A DNA stretch of 17,494 nt from an uncultured Oscillospiraceae bacterium (GCA_902465325.1 CABQMV010000028.1:1-17494); one strand, 5' to 3'. Counted from the stretch's first letter, positions 1-8,398 are shown. The notes: generated by a model not told the origin, from the letters alone. Program-made: numbers and translations.

Positions 1-1305
1 AGGACCTACGCCTATAGTGGCATTTCCCTTCACCAGACAGATTCCGTTTGACTTTACATGCTTCACTACTTTCATCCCAAAAAACATATCCTTCAGTTCC
101 TGTTCTGTGGGCTGTCTTTTCGTCACAACTTTAACCTGATCCGCTTCATATAATTCACTGTTATATTGCTGTACCAAAAGTCCGCCGGCTACTTTTTTCA
201 TATCAAAGGCAGTTGCCGGAACAGACTTGGTGATATCCTCCAATGTCAGGATTCGAATATTTTTCTTTCTTTCAATAATTTCAAGTGCTTCCGGTGTAAA
301 GGATGGTGCAATCACAATTTCCAGAAAAATTTTACTGATCTCCTCCGCCGTTTCTCTGTCAATTTCCCGGTTGGCTGCTACAATTCCTCCAAAAATGGAA
401 ACCGGGTCTGCGTTATAGGCGTTGCAGTACGCCTCCAATACCGTCTTTCCCTTCCCTACGCCGCAGGGATTTGCGTGCTTTACTCCTACTACAACAGCCT
501 CCTCCTGTCCAAATTCCTTTAACAGGTCCAGCGCACCGTTTGTATCGTTAATATTATTGTAAGAAAGTTCCTTTCCATGCAATTTTACTGCCTGGGGCAG
601 GGTCCCGGGAACCGCCAGCGGTTCTTTATAGAAAGCAGCAGCCTGATGAGGGTTTTCCCCATAGCGCATCTCTTGTACCTTCTCAAAGGTAAGGGTCAAT
701 GTATTTTTAAAGCCGTAATCATTACGCTGACGGTTCATATACTGAGAAATTAGTGTGTCATAATAAGCGGTATGCTCAAAAACCTTACTGCATAGCCGAA
801 AACGGGTACCATAAGTAACATCGCCGGTCTCGTCCCATTCCTTTAGGACCTGGCTGTAATCCTCAGGATCTACCAGAACAACAACACCTGCGTAATTTTT
901 CGCTGCACTTCTTAGCATAGAAGGACCGCCGATATCAATGTTTTCAATTGCATCTTCCAAGGTAACCCCCGGTTTTTCAATGGTCTTTTTAAATGGGTAA
1001 AGATTGACTACAACCATATCGATTGTCTCAATTCCCAGTTCTTTAATCTGAGACATATGTTCCGGATTGCTTCTGACTGACAAAAGCCCTGCATGAATTT
1101 TGGGATGAAGTGTTTTTACCCGGCCGTCCAGACATTCTGGAAACCCAGTTACGTCAGAAATCCCCGTTACTGCAAGCCCAGCCTCTTCCAGGACTCTGTG
1201 TGTTCCTCCGGTAGAAATGATCTCCACCCCTCTTTTTACCAATTCCTTGGCAAACTCTACAATACCCGTCTTGTCCGATACACTGATCAATGCTCTTTTT
1301 ATCAT
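1..1305 (-). CDS. purH: Bifunctional AICAR transformylase / IMP cyclohydrolase, 3' end cut by window edge
   Basis: Catalyses the last two steps of IMP synthesis: formyl transfer to AICAR from 10-formyl-THF, then ring closure. I translated it by hand from the ATG at 1305; 435 residues are present of the roughly 510-515 usual for the family, and the frame is open to base 1. The N-terminal cyclohydrolase part shows STGGT (31-35), DGRVKTLHPKIHAG (60-73) and ENIDIGGPSMLRSAAKN (121-137). The transformylase part shows RYGENPHQ (214-221) and the catalytic KHANPCG motif (276-282). The start is supported by an AGGAGG box about 6 nt upstream and by a 4-nt ATGA overlap with the purN stop, which suggests translational coupling. 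It is the last visible gene of the purE-M-N-H run. The C-terminal part of the transformylase domain lies outside the window. Confidence 0.97.
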   Translation of the reverse strand, partial: MIKRALISVSDKTGIVEFAKELVKRGVEIISTGGTHRVLEEAGLAVTGISDVTGFPECLDGRVKTLHPKIHAGLLSVRSNPEHMSQIKELGIETIDMVVVNLYPFKKTIEKPGVTLEDAIENIDIGGPSMLRSAAKNYAGVVVLVDPEDYSQVLKEWDETGDVTYGTRFRLCSKVFEHTAYYDTLISQYMNRQRNDYGFKNTLTLTFEKVQEMRYGENPHQAAAFYKEPLAVPGTLPQAVKLHGKELSYNNINDTNGALDLLKEFGQEEAVVVGVKHANPCGVGKGKTVLEAYCNAYNADPVSIFGGIVAANREIDRETAEEISKIFLEIVIAPSFTPEALEIIERKKNIRILTLEDITKSVPATAFDMKKVAGGLLVQQYNSELYEADQVKVVTKRQPTEQELKDMFFGMKVVKHVKSNGICLVKGNATIGVGP

Positions 1306-1940
1306 ATTAACTCCTCCTCATGTATAACCACATTTCTGCCTTGAATCTCAATTTTCCCTTCTGAAAACAGCCGAATTGCTTTGGGTAAAATTTCCCATTC
1401 TGCTTCTTCCATAACACGCCTCTGCAAAAGTTCCGGGGTATCTCCGGACTTCACGTACACCGGTTTCTGTAAAATAATAGGACCGCTGTCTGCTTCCAAT
1501 TCTACAAAATGAACAGTAGCGCCGGTTACTTTAACGCCATATTCCAAGGCCGCCCGATGCGGCTTCAGGCCATAGTAGCCCGGTCCGCAGAAAGAAGGAA
1601 TCAGCGCAGGATGGACATTGATAATCCTGTGGGGAAAGGCTTCCATAAACCGCTCTCCTAAAATTGTCAGAAAGCCGGCCATCACCACCAACTCTACATT
1701 CATATTTTGAAAATGCCGGGACAAAGCCAGGTCATACTCCTCCTGACTGTTATAGTCCTGTTTTCTGATGACACAGCTTGAAATACCGAATTTAGCCGCC
1801 CTTTCTAAGGCATATACACCGGGTTTACTGGACACTACAGAAACAATTTCGCAGTTGGGAAGGCCTCCCTGGGCCTTACAGTCCAGGATGGCCTGGAGAT
1901 TGGTCCCCCCGCCGGAAACCAGAACGCCTATCTTTAACAT
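1302..1940 (-). CDS. purN: Phosphoribosylglycinamide formyltransferase (GART)
   Basis: Transfers a formyl group from 10-formyl-THF to GAR in the third step of purine synthesis; cytoplasmic. The 212-residue length is normal for PurN. The N-terminus has the expected VLVSGGGTNLQAI motif (7-18). The catalytic set is visible as Asn108 and His110 in NVHPALIPSF, and Asp151 in the DSGPII segment. The gene start overlaps the end of purM by 7 nt (the ATG lies inside purM's last codons) and its stop overlaps the purH start by 4 nt, so purM, purN and purH look translationally coupled. A purine-rich GGAGAGG stretch lies just upstream within the purM tail. Nothing is unusual about the protein. Confidence 0.97.
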   Translation of the reverse strand: MLKIGVLVSGGGTNLQAILDCKAQGGLPNCEIVSVVSSKPGVYALERAAKFGISSCVIRKQDYNSQEEYDLALSRHFQNMNVELVVMAGFLTILGERFMEAFPHRIINVHPALIPSFCGPGYYGLKPHRAALEYGVKVTGATVHFVELEADSGPIILQKPVYVKSGDTPELLQRRVMEEAEWEILPKAIRLFSEGKIEIQGRNVVIHEEELI

Positions 1941-2956
1941 ACAGTGACCTCTCCGTTTCCGGTACCTACACTTCCTATTATATAGGCAGGCTGATCTTTG
2001 GACGCCAAATAGCTTACAATTGCTTCCGCCTCCTGAGGCTCTACTGCCATAACCATGCCGATCCCCATGTTAAAGGTGTTATACATATTCCGCTCTTCTA
2101 CCTTTCCCTCTTTCTGCAGCAATTCAAAGATAGGCAGAATGGGCCATGTCCCCTTCCTGATATTCCAGGACAGATCTTTTCTACCCATACGCGGAATATT
2201 TTCATAAAAGCCGCCCCCTGTAATATGAGAGATTCCTTTTACAGTAAAACGCCCGATTAAATCCAGCACCGTTTTTACATACAATTTAGTGGGAGTAAGC
2301 AGTACCTCCCCCAGAGGGGCACCCAAAAAATCGGCATACTTCATGTAATTTTCTTCCATTGGCTCAAAAATTTTACGAACAAGAGAAAAGCCGTTGCTAT
2401 GGACACCAGAAGAAGGAAGGCCGATCAAAACATCTCCGGGAGCAATGGAGGACCCGTCTATGATTTTGCTCTTATCTACACAGGCTACTGCAAAACCTGC
2501 CAGATCAAACTCGTCCACCTTATAGAAGCCCGGCATTTCCGCCGTTTCTCCTCCAACCAGCGAGCAGCCAGTTTCCAGACAGGCTGCTGCAACTCCCTTC
2601 ACAATATCTGAAACCACCTGAGGTTCATTTTTACCTACGGCAATGTAATCCAGAAAAAACAAAGGCTCCGCACCGCTGCAAACCACATCATTTACACACA
2701 TGGCCACACAGTCCTGTCCTACTGTATCTACCTTATTCATGACAAAGGCCAGTTTCAGCTTTGTACCAACTCCATCCGTACCGGAAACCAATACCGGCTC
2801 CTTATATTTGCTCAAATCCAACTGAAAAAGAGAGCCGAATCCCCCAATATCTGTCATTACCTCCTGCCGGTAAGTCTTTTGGACGTGGCCGCGCATAAGC
2901 CTTACTGCTTCATAGCCGGCCTCTACATCTACGCCGGCTTCCTTATAATCTGCCAT
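1934..2956 (-). CDS. purM: Phosphoribosylformylglycinamidine cyclo-ligase (AIR synthetase)
   Basis: Makes aminoimidazole ribonucleotide (AIR) from FGAM with ATP in purine synthesis. It has 340 residues, the normal length. Family motifs are all present: SGTDGVGTK near residue 60, GGETAEMPGFY near 135-145, the glycine-rich LPSSGVHSNGFSLVRK, then ITGGGFYENIPRM and FNMGIGM in the C-terminal half. The ATG at 2956 has an AAAGGCGG-like ribosome site 6-7 nt upstream. The gene follows purE by 39 nt and overlaps purN by 7 nt. Its substrate is made by PurL (FGAM synthetase), which is not in this window, so the full pathway must be split between loci. Confidence 0.97.
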   Translation of the reverse strand: MADYKEAGVDVEAGYEAVRLMRGHVQKTYRQEVMTDIGGFGSLFQLDLSKYKEPVLVSGTDGVGTKLKLAFVMNKVDTVGQDCVAMCVNDVVCSGAEPLFFLDYIAVGKNEPQVVSDIVKGVAAACLETGCSLVGGETAEMPGFYKVDEFDLAGFAVACVDKSKIIDGSSIAPGDVLIGLPSSGVHSNGFSLVRKIFEPMEENYMKYADFLGAPLGEVLLTPTKLYVKTVLDLIGRFTVKGISHITGGGFYENIPRMGRKDLSWNIRKGTWPILPIFELLQKEGKVEERNMYNTFNMGIGMVMAVEPQEAEAIVSYLASKDQPAYIIGSVGTGNGEVTVC

Positions 2957-2995
2957 GTTATTCCGCCTTTCTGTTCTCTATATACTGTGTCTTTC

Positions 2996-3508
2996 TTAAA
3001 TTTCAGTTTTAATTTTATCCTGTAAAGCACTGTCTTTAGCCAAAACCTTAACTTTCATTTCTTCTTTATAAGCCTTCATCTTATGGGCCAGACGCTGATC
3101 CCGGACCGCCAAAATCTCAGCTGCCAGTACTGCACTGTTGACAGCTCCGTTGATGGCTACAGTAGCTACCGGTATCCCGGGAGGCATCTGCGCTATAGCC
3201 AGCAGAGCATCCATCCCTTCTAAAGCATCCGATTGGATCGGGACCCCTATCACAGGCAAAATTGTAAAGGCAGCCAGTACGCCGGGCAAATGGGCAGCCT
3301 TTCCTGCTGCCGCTATAATCAGGCTATACCCCTGCTCCACCGCTGAGCCCGCCAGCTGTGCCGCCTGCTCCGGCGTCCGGTGGGCAGAGCATACCCTGCA
3401 GTCAAAATCAATATCAAATTTTTTAAGTGTCTTAAGGCAGGGTTTCATCACATCGAAGTCAGAATCACTTCCCATTACTACCAAAACCTTTGGACTTTTT
3501 TCTTGCAT
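2996..3508 (-). CDS. purE: N5-carboxyaminoimidazole ribonucleotide mutase (PurE, class I type)
   Basis: Converts N5-CAIR to CAIR in purine synthesis. At 170 residues it is a standard single-domain PurE. The N-terminus carries GSDSDFDVMKP, followed by the SAHRTPE motif with the conserved active-site His, then an AAHLPGVLAA segment and VIGVPIQS. The AAHLPG segment points to the class I mutase rather than the class II carboxylase form, which has a different sequence here. A GGGAGG ribosome site lies about 9 nt before the ATG. No purK is next to it in this window; class I enzymes normally depend on PurK-made N5-CAIR, so purK is probably elsewhere. It is 46 nt downstream of the AEC permease gene, which leaves no room for a purine riboswitch. 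Confidence 0.96.
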   Translation of the reverse strand: MQEKSPKVLVVMGSDSDFDVMKPCLKTLKKFDIDFDCRVCSAHRTPEQAAQLAGSAVEQGYSLIIAAAGKAAHLPGVLAAFTILPVIGVPIQSDALEGMDALLAIAQMPPGIPVATVAINGAVNSAVLAAEILAVRDQRLAHKMKAYKEEMKVKVLAKDSALQDKIKTEI

Positions 3509-3554
3509 ACGAAACCTCCCATATGTAAATAAATATCGTTTTCATTCTATCCTA

Positions 3555-4529
3555 TTAATAAAAACATTTCAATACCCAAACCACCAACGGCATGGTCAGA
3601 ATAGAAAAGACCGTGGTACTCAATACCCCCGCCGCCGCAAAGCGGTAATCACTGTCATATTCAGCTGTCAGAGAAACAGCCAGCGTAGCCGTCGGCATAG
3701 AAAGCTGCATGACGGCAATCAAAATCGTTTCCTCCCCCAGAAACTCCTTTACTGCCAATAGAATGGGAATAGAAAGCAGAGGCACCAGCAAAAGCTTTTG
3801 AAGGGTCAGCGCAGACAGCGCTAAAAAATTTTTGCCGGTGACAAAGGTTTTCAGAGGAATACCGGCCAGCACCATTCCCACAAATATCATGGACAGCGGA
3901 CTGGTAGTGGCGCCAATAGAAGACAAAACAGTGTCAATAAAAGTATCCCGCAGCACAGCGCCAACACCGGTTGCCATCAGAATCAGCCCTCCGGCAAAAG
4001 CAAAGGTATTGATATTCAGCAGATGCCGGATGCTCTCCTTTATGCCCCCTCCCCTGTGACGGCTGGCCAGCCATATCCCTACTGTCCACAGCAGGGCATC
4101 GTTTCCCATATTGAAGAAAAGCGCATAGAGAATTCCCCGGTCTCCAAACAGGGCCAAAAATAGAGGAAATGCAAAAAAAATCACATTTCCAAACATGGCC
4201 TGCATTTTGTATACATTAGCAGTGATCTCCGAAAGTCCCAGCAGTCTGGTAACTAGGCAGGCAAGCAAAAGCGTCAGGCCAAGAAAAGCCAGGGCAATCA
4301 CAAATAGTTTTCCCCCGTTCCGATAATCCTCTCCGGTAAAATCGGCGCTTATCATCTTCGATAAAATAGTAGCCGGCATAGAAATTCTTATAACAAACCT
4401 CGACAGCACCTGAGAAGCGTTTTCAGGAAAAAGACCGGATTTGGCACTGCCAAATCCGATCCCGACAAAAATATACAAAACCAGTATCTGTGTAAAAACT
4501 GTGGGGATTTCAATATGAGAGATTGACAT
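3555..4529 (-). CDS. AEC-family (auxin efflux carrier type) permease
   Basis: An integral membrane protein of 324 residues with about ten hydrophobic segments across its length, typical of the AEC family of bile/arsenite/auxin-type secondary carriers. The start of the mature sequence (IFVGIGFGSAKSGLFPENA, then LSRFVIRISMPATILSKM) and the C-terminal half (SMPTATLAVSLTAEYDSD) match the family's N- and C-terminal repeat style. Bacterial members mostly move small organic acids, but no substrate can be read from this sequence. The gene starts only 6 nt after the serA stop and has no clear Shine-Dalgarno sequence (the nearby bases are TTTTAACGTATA), so translation probably depends on ribosomes finishing serA. 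Being placed between serA and purE, it may share their control; a role in serine or one-carbon metabolism is only a guess. Confidence 0.88.
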   Translation of the reverse strand: MSISHIEIPTVFTQILVLYIFVGIGFGSAKSGLFPENASQVLSRFVIRISMPATILSKMISADFTGEDYRNGGKLFVIALAFLGLTLLLACLVTRLLGLSEITANVYKMQAMFGNVIFFAFPLFLALFGDRGILYALFFNMGNDALLWTVGIWLASRHRGGGIKESIRHLLNINTFAFAGGLILMATGVGAVLRDTFIDTVLSSIGATTSPLSMIFVGMVLAGIPLKTFVTGKNFLALSALTLQKLLLVPLLSIPILLAVKEFLGEETILIAVMQLSMPTATLAVSLTAEYDSDYRFAAAGVLSTTVFSILTMPLVVWVLKCFY

Positions 4530-4535
4530 TATACG

Positions 4536-6140
4536 TTAAAATGAAAGAGGAGATACTTTTAGTACACCCTCAAGTTCCGCAATCTGCTTTAAAATCTCCT
4601 TTGAAACCGTCTGGTCCACACTGACAAAGGATTCTGCTCTTCCGGCAGATTTATTGCTGCTCCACTGCATCGCAGTGATATTGATGCCGTTGGCACCCAA
4701 TACCGTACCGATTTTTCCGATCATTCCGGGAATATCCTGATTATGGATGGCAATTACATTGGAAGTCGGCTCGAAGTCCATCTTATAGCCGAAAAAGTCT
4801 ACAATGCGGATCTCGCTTCTAGCAAATACGGTACCGGAAACACTGAGACTTTTCTGATCTGTTACAAAGCGTATGGATATAAGATTGGTATATTTCTCTA
4901 ATTTCGTCGTCTTCTTTTCCTCCAGACTCACACCCATAGAGTCCAATATCAGCCGGGCATTTACATAGTTCACTCTGTTTTCCACAATGGGCTCCAGAAA
5001 GCCTTTCATAGCAGAAAGCGTTATAATATCCGTATCCGTTTCCGCCAAATCACCGCTGTAGGTAATCTCAATGGATTTTACAACTTCTTTCTCTACCTGA
5101 TAATAGATTTTTCCCATCATTTCAGCCAAATCCAGATACGGCTTCATTTCATCCATATTACCGGCTTTGACCGGCGGCATATTTACAGCAGGAACCATTT
5201 CTCCATTCAGCGCCTGCCCTACCAATTTGGTAACAGCCGTTCCTACATTGTAATTAGCCTCCTCCGTAGAAGCACCTAGATGAGGTGTAACACTAATATT
5301 ATCCAGCTCCAGAAGCGGATTTTGATAATCCTGCTCCTCCGGCTTTTTGTTGTAATTGGGCTCCGGATCCAAAACATCCAGACCGGCAAAGGCCACCTTA
5401 CCGGATACCAGCCCTTCATAGAGCGCCTTTTCATCTACTAAACCGCCTCTGGCCGCATTGACAATGCGAACACCGTCCTTACACTTGGCAATCTCCTTTG
5501 CGCCAATGATCCCTATCGTTTCCGGCGTCTTGGGCGTGTGTATGGTAATCAAATCGGCTTCTCTCAGCAGCTCCTCTAAAGTCTGGCACCGTCTGGCGCC
5601 GCAGTTCTTAAAGCGCTCTTCTGTTATATACGGATCATAAGCAATCACATGCATATTACAGCCTTTCAGCTTTTTCGCCACAATGCCGCCGATTCTTCCC
5701 AGACCAATAATTCCTACCGTCTTATCGTCCAATTCGTTGCCGATAAAATGGCCTCGTCTGAAATCATGGTTTTTACCGGCAATCACCGCTTTTGTAAGAT
5801 TCCTGAAAGCGTTAAAGGCATGAGCCACTGCCAATTCCGCAGCTGCCATAATATTGCTTTCCGGGGTATTGACCACTAAAATGCCTCTCTGTGTACAAGC
5901 AGCAAGGCTGATATTATCCACTCCGTTGCCGGCCCTTCCTACCACTTTCAGGCGGGACGCACGCTCCAACAGCTCCTCATTTATTTTGGTCACACTTCTT
6001 ACAATCACCGCATCATACTGATCAATGATATCCAGCAGGGCCTCCCTCTCTATTCCAAACCTCACATCCACATCAAAGCCACTGTCAATAAGACTCTGAA
6101 TTCCCTCTTTTGCAATACTTTCTGTTACAATAATCTTCAT
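4536..6140 (-). CDS. serA: D-3-phosphoglycerate dehydrogenase, long ACT-domain form
   Basis: Oxidises 3-phosphoglycerate to 3-phosphohydroxypyruvate, the first step of serine synthesis. It has 534 residues, which fits the long form: substrate and NAD domains (1-315), an intervening allosteric domain (about 325-455) and a C-terminal ACT domain (about 462-534). Visible motifs are GRAGNGVDNI (68-77), the Rossmann GLGRIG (146-151) with Asp169 in YDP, Arg231 in NAARGG, Glu260 in LDPEP and His287 in PHLGAS; the last three form the catalytic set. The ACT domain begins IAIHNQDIPGMIGKIG and is the usual serine-feedback site. A GAGGAAGGGA stretch precedes the ATG. serC and serB are not adjacent. Its place upstream of purE-M-N-H makes metabolic sense, because serine supplies glycine and formyl groups for purines. 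Confidence 0.96.
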   Translation of the reverse strand: MKIIVTESIAKEGIQSLIDSGFDVDVRFGIEREALLDIIDQYDAVIVRSVTKINEELLERASRLKVVGRAGNGVDNISLAACTQRGILVVNTPESNIMAAAELAVAHAFNAFRNLTKAVIAGKNHDFRRGHFIGNELDDKTVGIIGLGRIGGIVAKKLKGCNMHVIAYDPYITEERFKNCGARRCQTLEELLREADLITIHTPKTPETIGIIGAKEIAKCKDGVRIVNAARGGLVDEKALYEGLVSGKVAFAGLDVLDPEPNYNKKPEEQDYQNPLLELDNISVTPHLGASTEEANYNVGTAVTKLVGQALNGEMVPAVNMPPVKAGNMDEMKPYLDLAEMMGKIYYQVEKEVVKSIEITYSGDLAETDTDIITLSAMKGFLEPIVENRVNYVNARLILDSMGVSLEEKKTTKLEKYTNLISIRFVTDQKSLSVSGTVFARSEIRIVDFFGYKMDFEPTSNVIAIHNQDIPGMIGKIGTVLGANGINITAMQWSSNKSAGRAESFVSVDQTVSKEILKQIAELEGVLKVSPLSF

Positions 6141-6179
6141 CCCTGTAAATCCCTTCCTCTTCTATATCTAATCAAGCTC

Positions 6180-6659
6180 TTACAAATCCAATATAATCTG
6201 CTTGCCAATGGGCTTATATTCCCGATAGACAACCCCTGATGCCTCCAGCATTCGTTTCGATGCCACAACGGAATCACTGTGGGCATACTTATCGCTGGCA
6301 TAGATAATCTCTTTAATCCCTTTCTGTATAATAGCTTTCGTACATTCGTTGCAGGGAAACAGCGTCACATATACCCGGCTGTCTTTAAGAGAACCGCCGT
6401 TATAATTTAAAATAGCGTTAAATTCGGCATGACACACATAGAGATACTTTGTCTCCAGGGGCTCTCCCTCTCTTTCCCAGGGAAATTCATCATCAGAACA
6501 CCCAATGGGCATTCCGTTATATCCCAGAGAAAGAATCCGGTTATCCGCTCCCACAATACACGCGCCTACTCCTGTGCTGGGATCCTTGCTCCGCATGGCA
6601 GACAGCATGGCAATTCCCATAAAATATTCATCCCATTTTAAATAATCGCATCTTTTCAT
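6180..6659 (-). CDS. Deoxycytidylate (dCMP) deaminase, ComEB-like
   Basis: A zinc-dependent deaminase of 159 residues that probably turns dCMP into dUMP for thymidylate synthesis. The zinc and catalytic motif is His77-Ala-Glu79 (CHAEFNAI), with Cys103 and Cys106 in PCNEC. The GYNGMPIGCSDDEFP stretch (47-61) is typical of dCMP deaminases. An upstream in-frame ATG at 6713 would add 18 residues but lies upstream of the -10 box (6704-6709), so it cannot be in the mRNA made from that promoter. I therefore choose the ATG at 6659. An AAGGAG stands upstream at a rather long 14-nt spacing. It is the first gene of the minus-strand block and ends 39 nt before serA. Whether it truly shares the transcript with serA and the purine genes is an inference from spacing. 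Confidence 0.92.
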   Translation of the reverse strand: MKRCDYLKWDEYFMGIAMLSAMRSKDPSTGVGACIVGADNRILSLGYNGMPIGCSDDEFPWEREGEPLETKYLYVCHAEFNAILNYNGGSLKDSRVYVTLFPCNECTKAIIQKGIKEIIYASDKYAHSDSVVASKRMLEASGVVYREYKPIGKQIILDL

Positions 6660-6703
6660 TGTATTGTAAACGGCTCCTTGCTGTGAAATACTAAGCAAAA
6701 AGC

Positions 6704-6732
6704 AGTATAGCATTTTAGAAGAATAATTTCAA
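6704..6732 (-). promoter_or_regulatory. Sigma-A promoter for the dCMP deaminase-serA-pur block
   Basis: On the minus strand, TTGAAA (6732-6727) and TATACT (6709-6704) are separated by exactly 17 nt, and TGC directly before the -10 gives an extended -10 box. Transcription would begin near 6697, leaving a leader of about 38 nt before the ATG at 6659. It is the only clear promoter seen for the seven-gene block. It also excludes the longer in-frame start at 6713. Confidence 0.75.
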
Positions 6733-6765
6733 TAAATACATCGTATAAAATATTAAGATTAGATA

Positions 6766-6794
6766 TTGTATCATTAGTAAATTTATGCTATAAT
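6766..6794 (+). promoter_or_regulatory. Sigma-A promoter for the unknown surface protein gene
   Basis: TTGTAT (6766-6771) and a perfect TATAAT (6789-6794) are 17 nt apart, with TGC immediately before the -10 (extended -10). Transcription would begin near 6801 and run into a leader of about 43 nt with an AGGAGG box before the ATG at 6844. It is divergent from the promoter at 6704-6732; the two -35 boxes are about 33 nt apart, close enough for shared control. Confidence 0.75.
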
Positions 6795-6843
6795 GCAAGT
6801 AATGTTTAGATTATTAAATTTAAGTTTCAGGAGGCTTATATCC

Positions 6844-8337
6844 ATGAAGAAGCGCTTATTTGCAGTTATGTTATCAATCCTGTTGCTGGTATGTACGCTG
6901 GCGCCACTGGCATCTTCGGCGGCAGCGAAAATTCCCAATGCCGAAGAAACCGGCGACATTGGCGGTTTTGATTTTTACTCCATAACGTTTCACTATGACA
7001 AACCCACTGTACTGCAGTACAAGAATGTAACAACGGTAGAGTCAAAAAAAGACGATTTGATTCCTACATACAGCACTACCGGCAAGAAATCCTATACGGC
7101 CGGTTATGTGTTTGCAGAGCCGGAGGATTCTCTGGTGATTCGGGCCGGCGATTCTTTAGGCCCTAAGGGAACAGCCTACAACCTTTACAAATCCGCTATC
7201 AGAGAAGATTCCGGATACCAGGCAAACTATCAGGGACTGACCGGAAACGGCCATACCTCTGACATGTACTATGTAAGCTTTCCCACGCAGTATTCTTACA
7301 TCTACAATATCCACAACGGAGACCTGCTTCAGACAATTGACCCGATCAGCATTCTGGGAGTAACAGAAATTGTGGACGATGCAGGTACTCCCAATCCCAA
7401 TATTGAGTTTAGGGAAGACGGCTATGCCCTTGACGTAAACGGCGGGCGAATTGATGACAACGGATATTTGCTGGATGAAAATGACGAGTGGTACAGTATT
7501 GATTCTAACGGCAAAAAAGAAAAGCTTCAGCTTTTCAAGGCAATTGGTTCTGATCTTCTTCCCATGCCTCGTTTCGATGAAAACGGCCGTGTCATCAAAA
7601 TTTCTCAGTATGACGGCGCCATGGTATATGTTGTAGACGAGAACGGCAATATTGCAAAGGATTCTCAGGGAAATGACAAGCGCGGTACCCCCGCACTGGG
7701 AACACCTGTAATGAAAAATAAAATTTCCAAGATTACAGTAGAGATTGACGCATTGGGAGATAAGTTATATACAAATGTATCGGAAGATCCTCAGCAGAAA
7801 AATACCGTTATTTTATCTATAGGAAATGCTAAAGAAAATATAGAATTGATTCCGGAATCCGGTACTTTAATTGGAACCGCTAAGTGTGTGACTACCCGTA
7901 CAGAAGCGCCTTTCAAGAGAAAAGCAGATCCGACTACACAGAGCGTTGAATTTGAGATAAACGGGGATGTACTGGAGGCATTATCCTCCTCTGCTGCCAG
8001 GCTCTATATCCAGTTTGACGTAGAAACCCTACAGGGATCGGACGCTTATAAAAAACGCTACACAATGGCCAATGACGGAAAGACCGGCATGAAAAAATCA
8101 GAGTTAAAGGTTCTTACGGAAGAAGATAGAAGCACCTATGTAACACCTTCTCCAGAGCCTTCCGCCACTCCCGATAATTCCCTTTTCAGCCAGGCCAACA
8201 GACTCTATCTGATTATCGGAGGCGCAGCGATTTTACTTGTCATTATAATTGTAATAATTATTATTGTTGTACTGCATTCTGGTAAGAAGAAAAAGGCAAA
8301 AAAGGAAAGCGTACCGGAAGATACTCAGGATAAATAA
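6844..8337 (+). CDS. Secreted, C-terminally membrane-anchored protein of unknown function
   Basis: I do not recognise this 497-residue protein. Residues 1-28 form a signal peptide: KKR, a long hydrophobic core, and a likely cut after ASSAAA. There is no convincing lipobox. The body (about 29-430) is hydrophilic and outside the cell. Its middle (191-280) holds Asp/Asn/Gly-rich short motifs such as DVNGGRIDDNGY, DENDEWYSIDSNG, RFDENGR and VVDENGN, which resemble loops that bind calcium or form small beta repeats. A Pro/Ser/Thr-rich linker (432-446) leads to one membrane helix (about 454-477), then a lysine-rich cytoplasmic tail, giving type I topology. An in-frame ATG at 6793 overlaps the promoter's -10 box, so the ATG at 6844 with AGGAGG is the start. 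It appears monocistronic, with its own promoter and terminator. A sensor, adhesin or wall-associated role is possible but unproven. Confidence 0.9.
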   Translation: MKKRLFAVMLSILLLVCTLAPLASSAAAKIPNAEETGDIGGFDFYSITFHYDKPTVLQYKNVTTVESKKDDLIPTYSTTGKKSYTAGYVFAEPEDSLVIRAGDSLGPKGTAYNLYKSAIREDSGYQANYQGLTGNGHTSDMYYVSFPTQYSYIYNIHNGDLLQTIDPISILGVTEIVDDAGTPNPNIEFREDGYALDVNGGRIDDNGYLLDENDEWYSIDSNGKKEKLQLFKAIGSDLLPMPRFDENGRVIKISQYDGAMVYVVDENGNIAKDSQGNDKRGTPALGTPVMKNKISKITVEIDALGDKLYTNVSEDPQQKNTVILSIGNAKENIELIPESGTLIGTAKCVTTRTEAPFKRKADPTTQSVEFEINGDVLEALSSSAARLYIQFDVETLQGSDAYKKRYTMANDGKTGMKKSELKVLTEEDRSTYVTPSPEPSATPDNSLFSQANRLYLIIGGAAILLVIIIVIIIIVVLHSGKKKKAKKESVPEDTQDK

Positions 8338-8357
8338 GAATTTCAATTTGCTGTAAT

Positions 8358-8398
8358 AAAAAGCCCCGTTGGAGAATATTTTTTCAACGGGGCTTTTT
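8358..8398 (+). terminator. Intrinsic terminator of the surface protein gene
   Basis: GCCCCGTTG (8363-8371) pairs perfectly with CAACGGGGC (8385-8393) around a 13-nt loop, flanked by AAAAA on the left and TTTTT on the right, which also pair. It begins about 20 nt after the stop codon at 8337. Because of the A run on the left it could work in both directions, but no minus-strand gene reads into it here. Confidence 0.93.

Noticed and set aside
3300..3330. A Lys at a position often Gly in the PurE AGxAAHLPG segment
   Set aside because: The position varies among Firmicutes PurE proteins as far as I recall, and the rest of the active site is intact, so it does not suggest loss of function.
3509..3554. 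A purine riboswitch or separate promoter before purE
   Set aside because: The 46-nt gap is too short for a riboswitch aptamer and no conserved purine-aptamer core or good -35/-10 pair is visible.
3138..3761. A 207-codon open frame on the plus strand opposite purE and the AEC gene
   Set aside because: It is antisense to two well-supported genes, reads as low-complexity Ala/Arg-rich sequence with no family resemblance, and has no promoter or clear ribosome site.
8240..8270. An AT-rich palindromic stretch at the end of the surface protein gene
   Set aside because: It encodes the run of Ile and Val codons in the membrane helix; the self-complementarity follows from ATT/GTA/ATA codon use.
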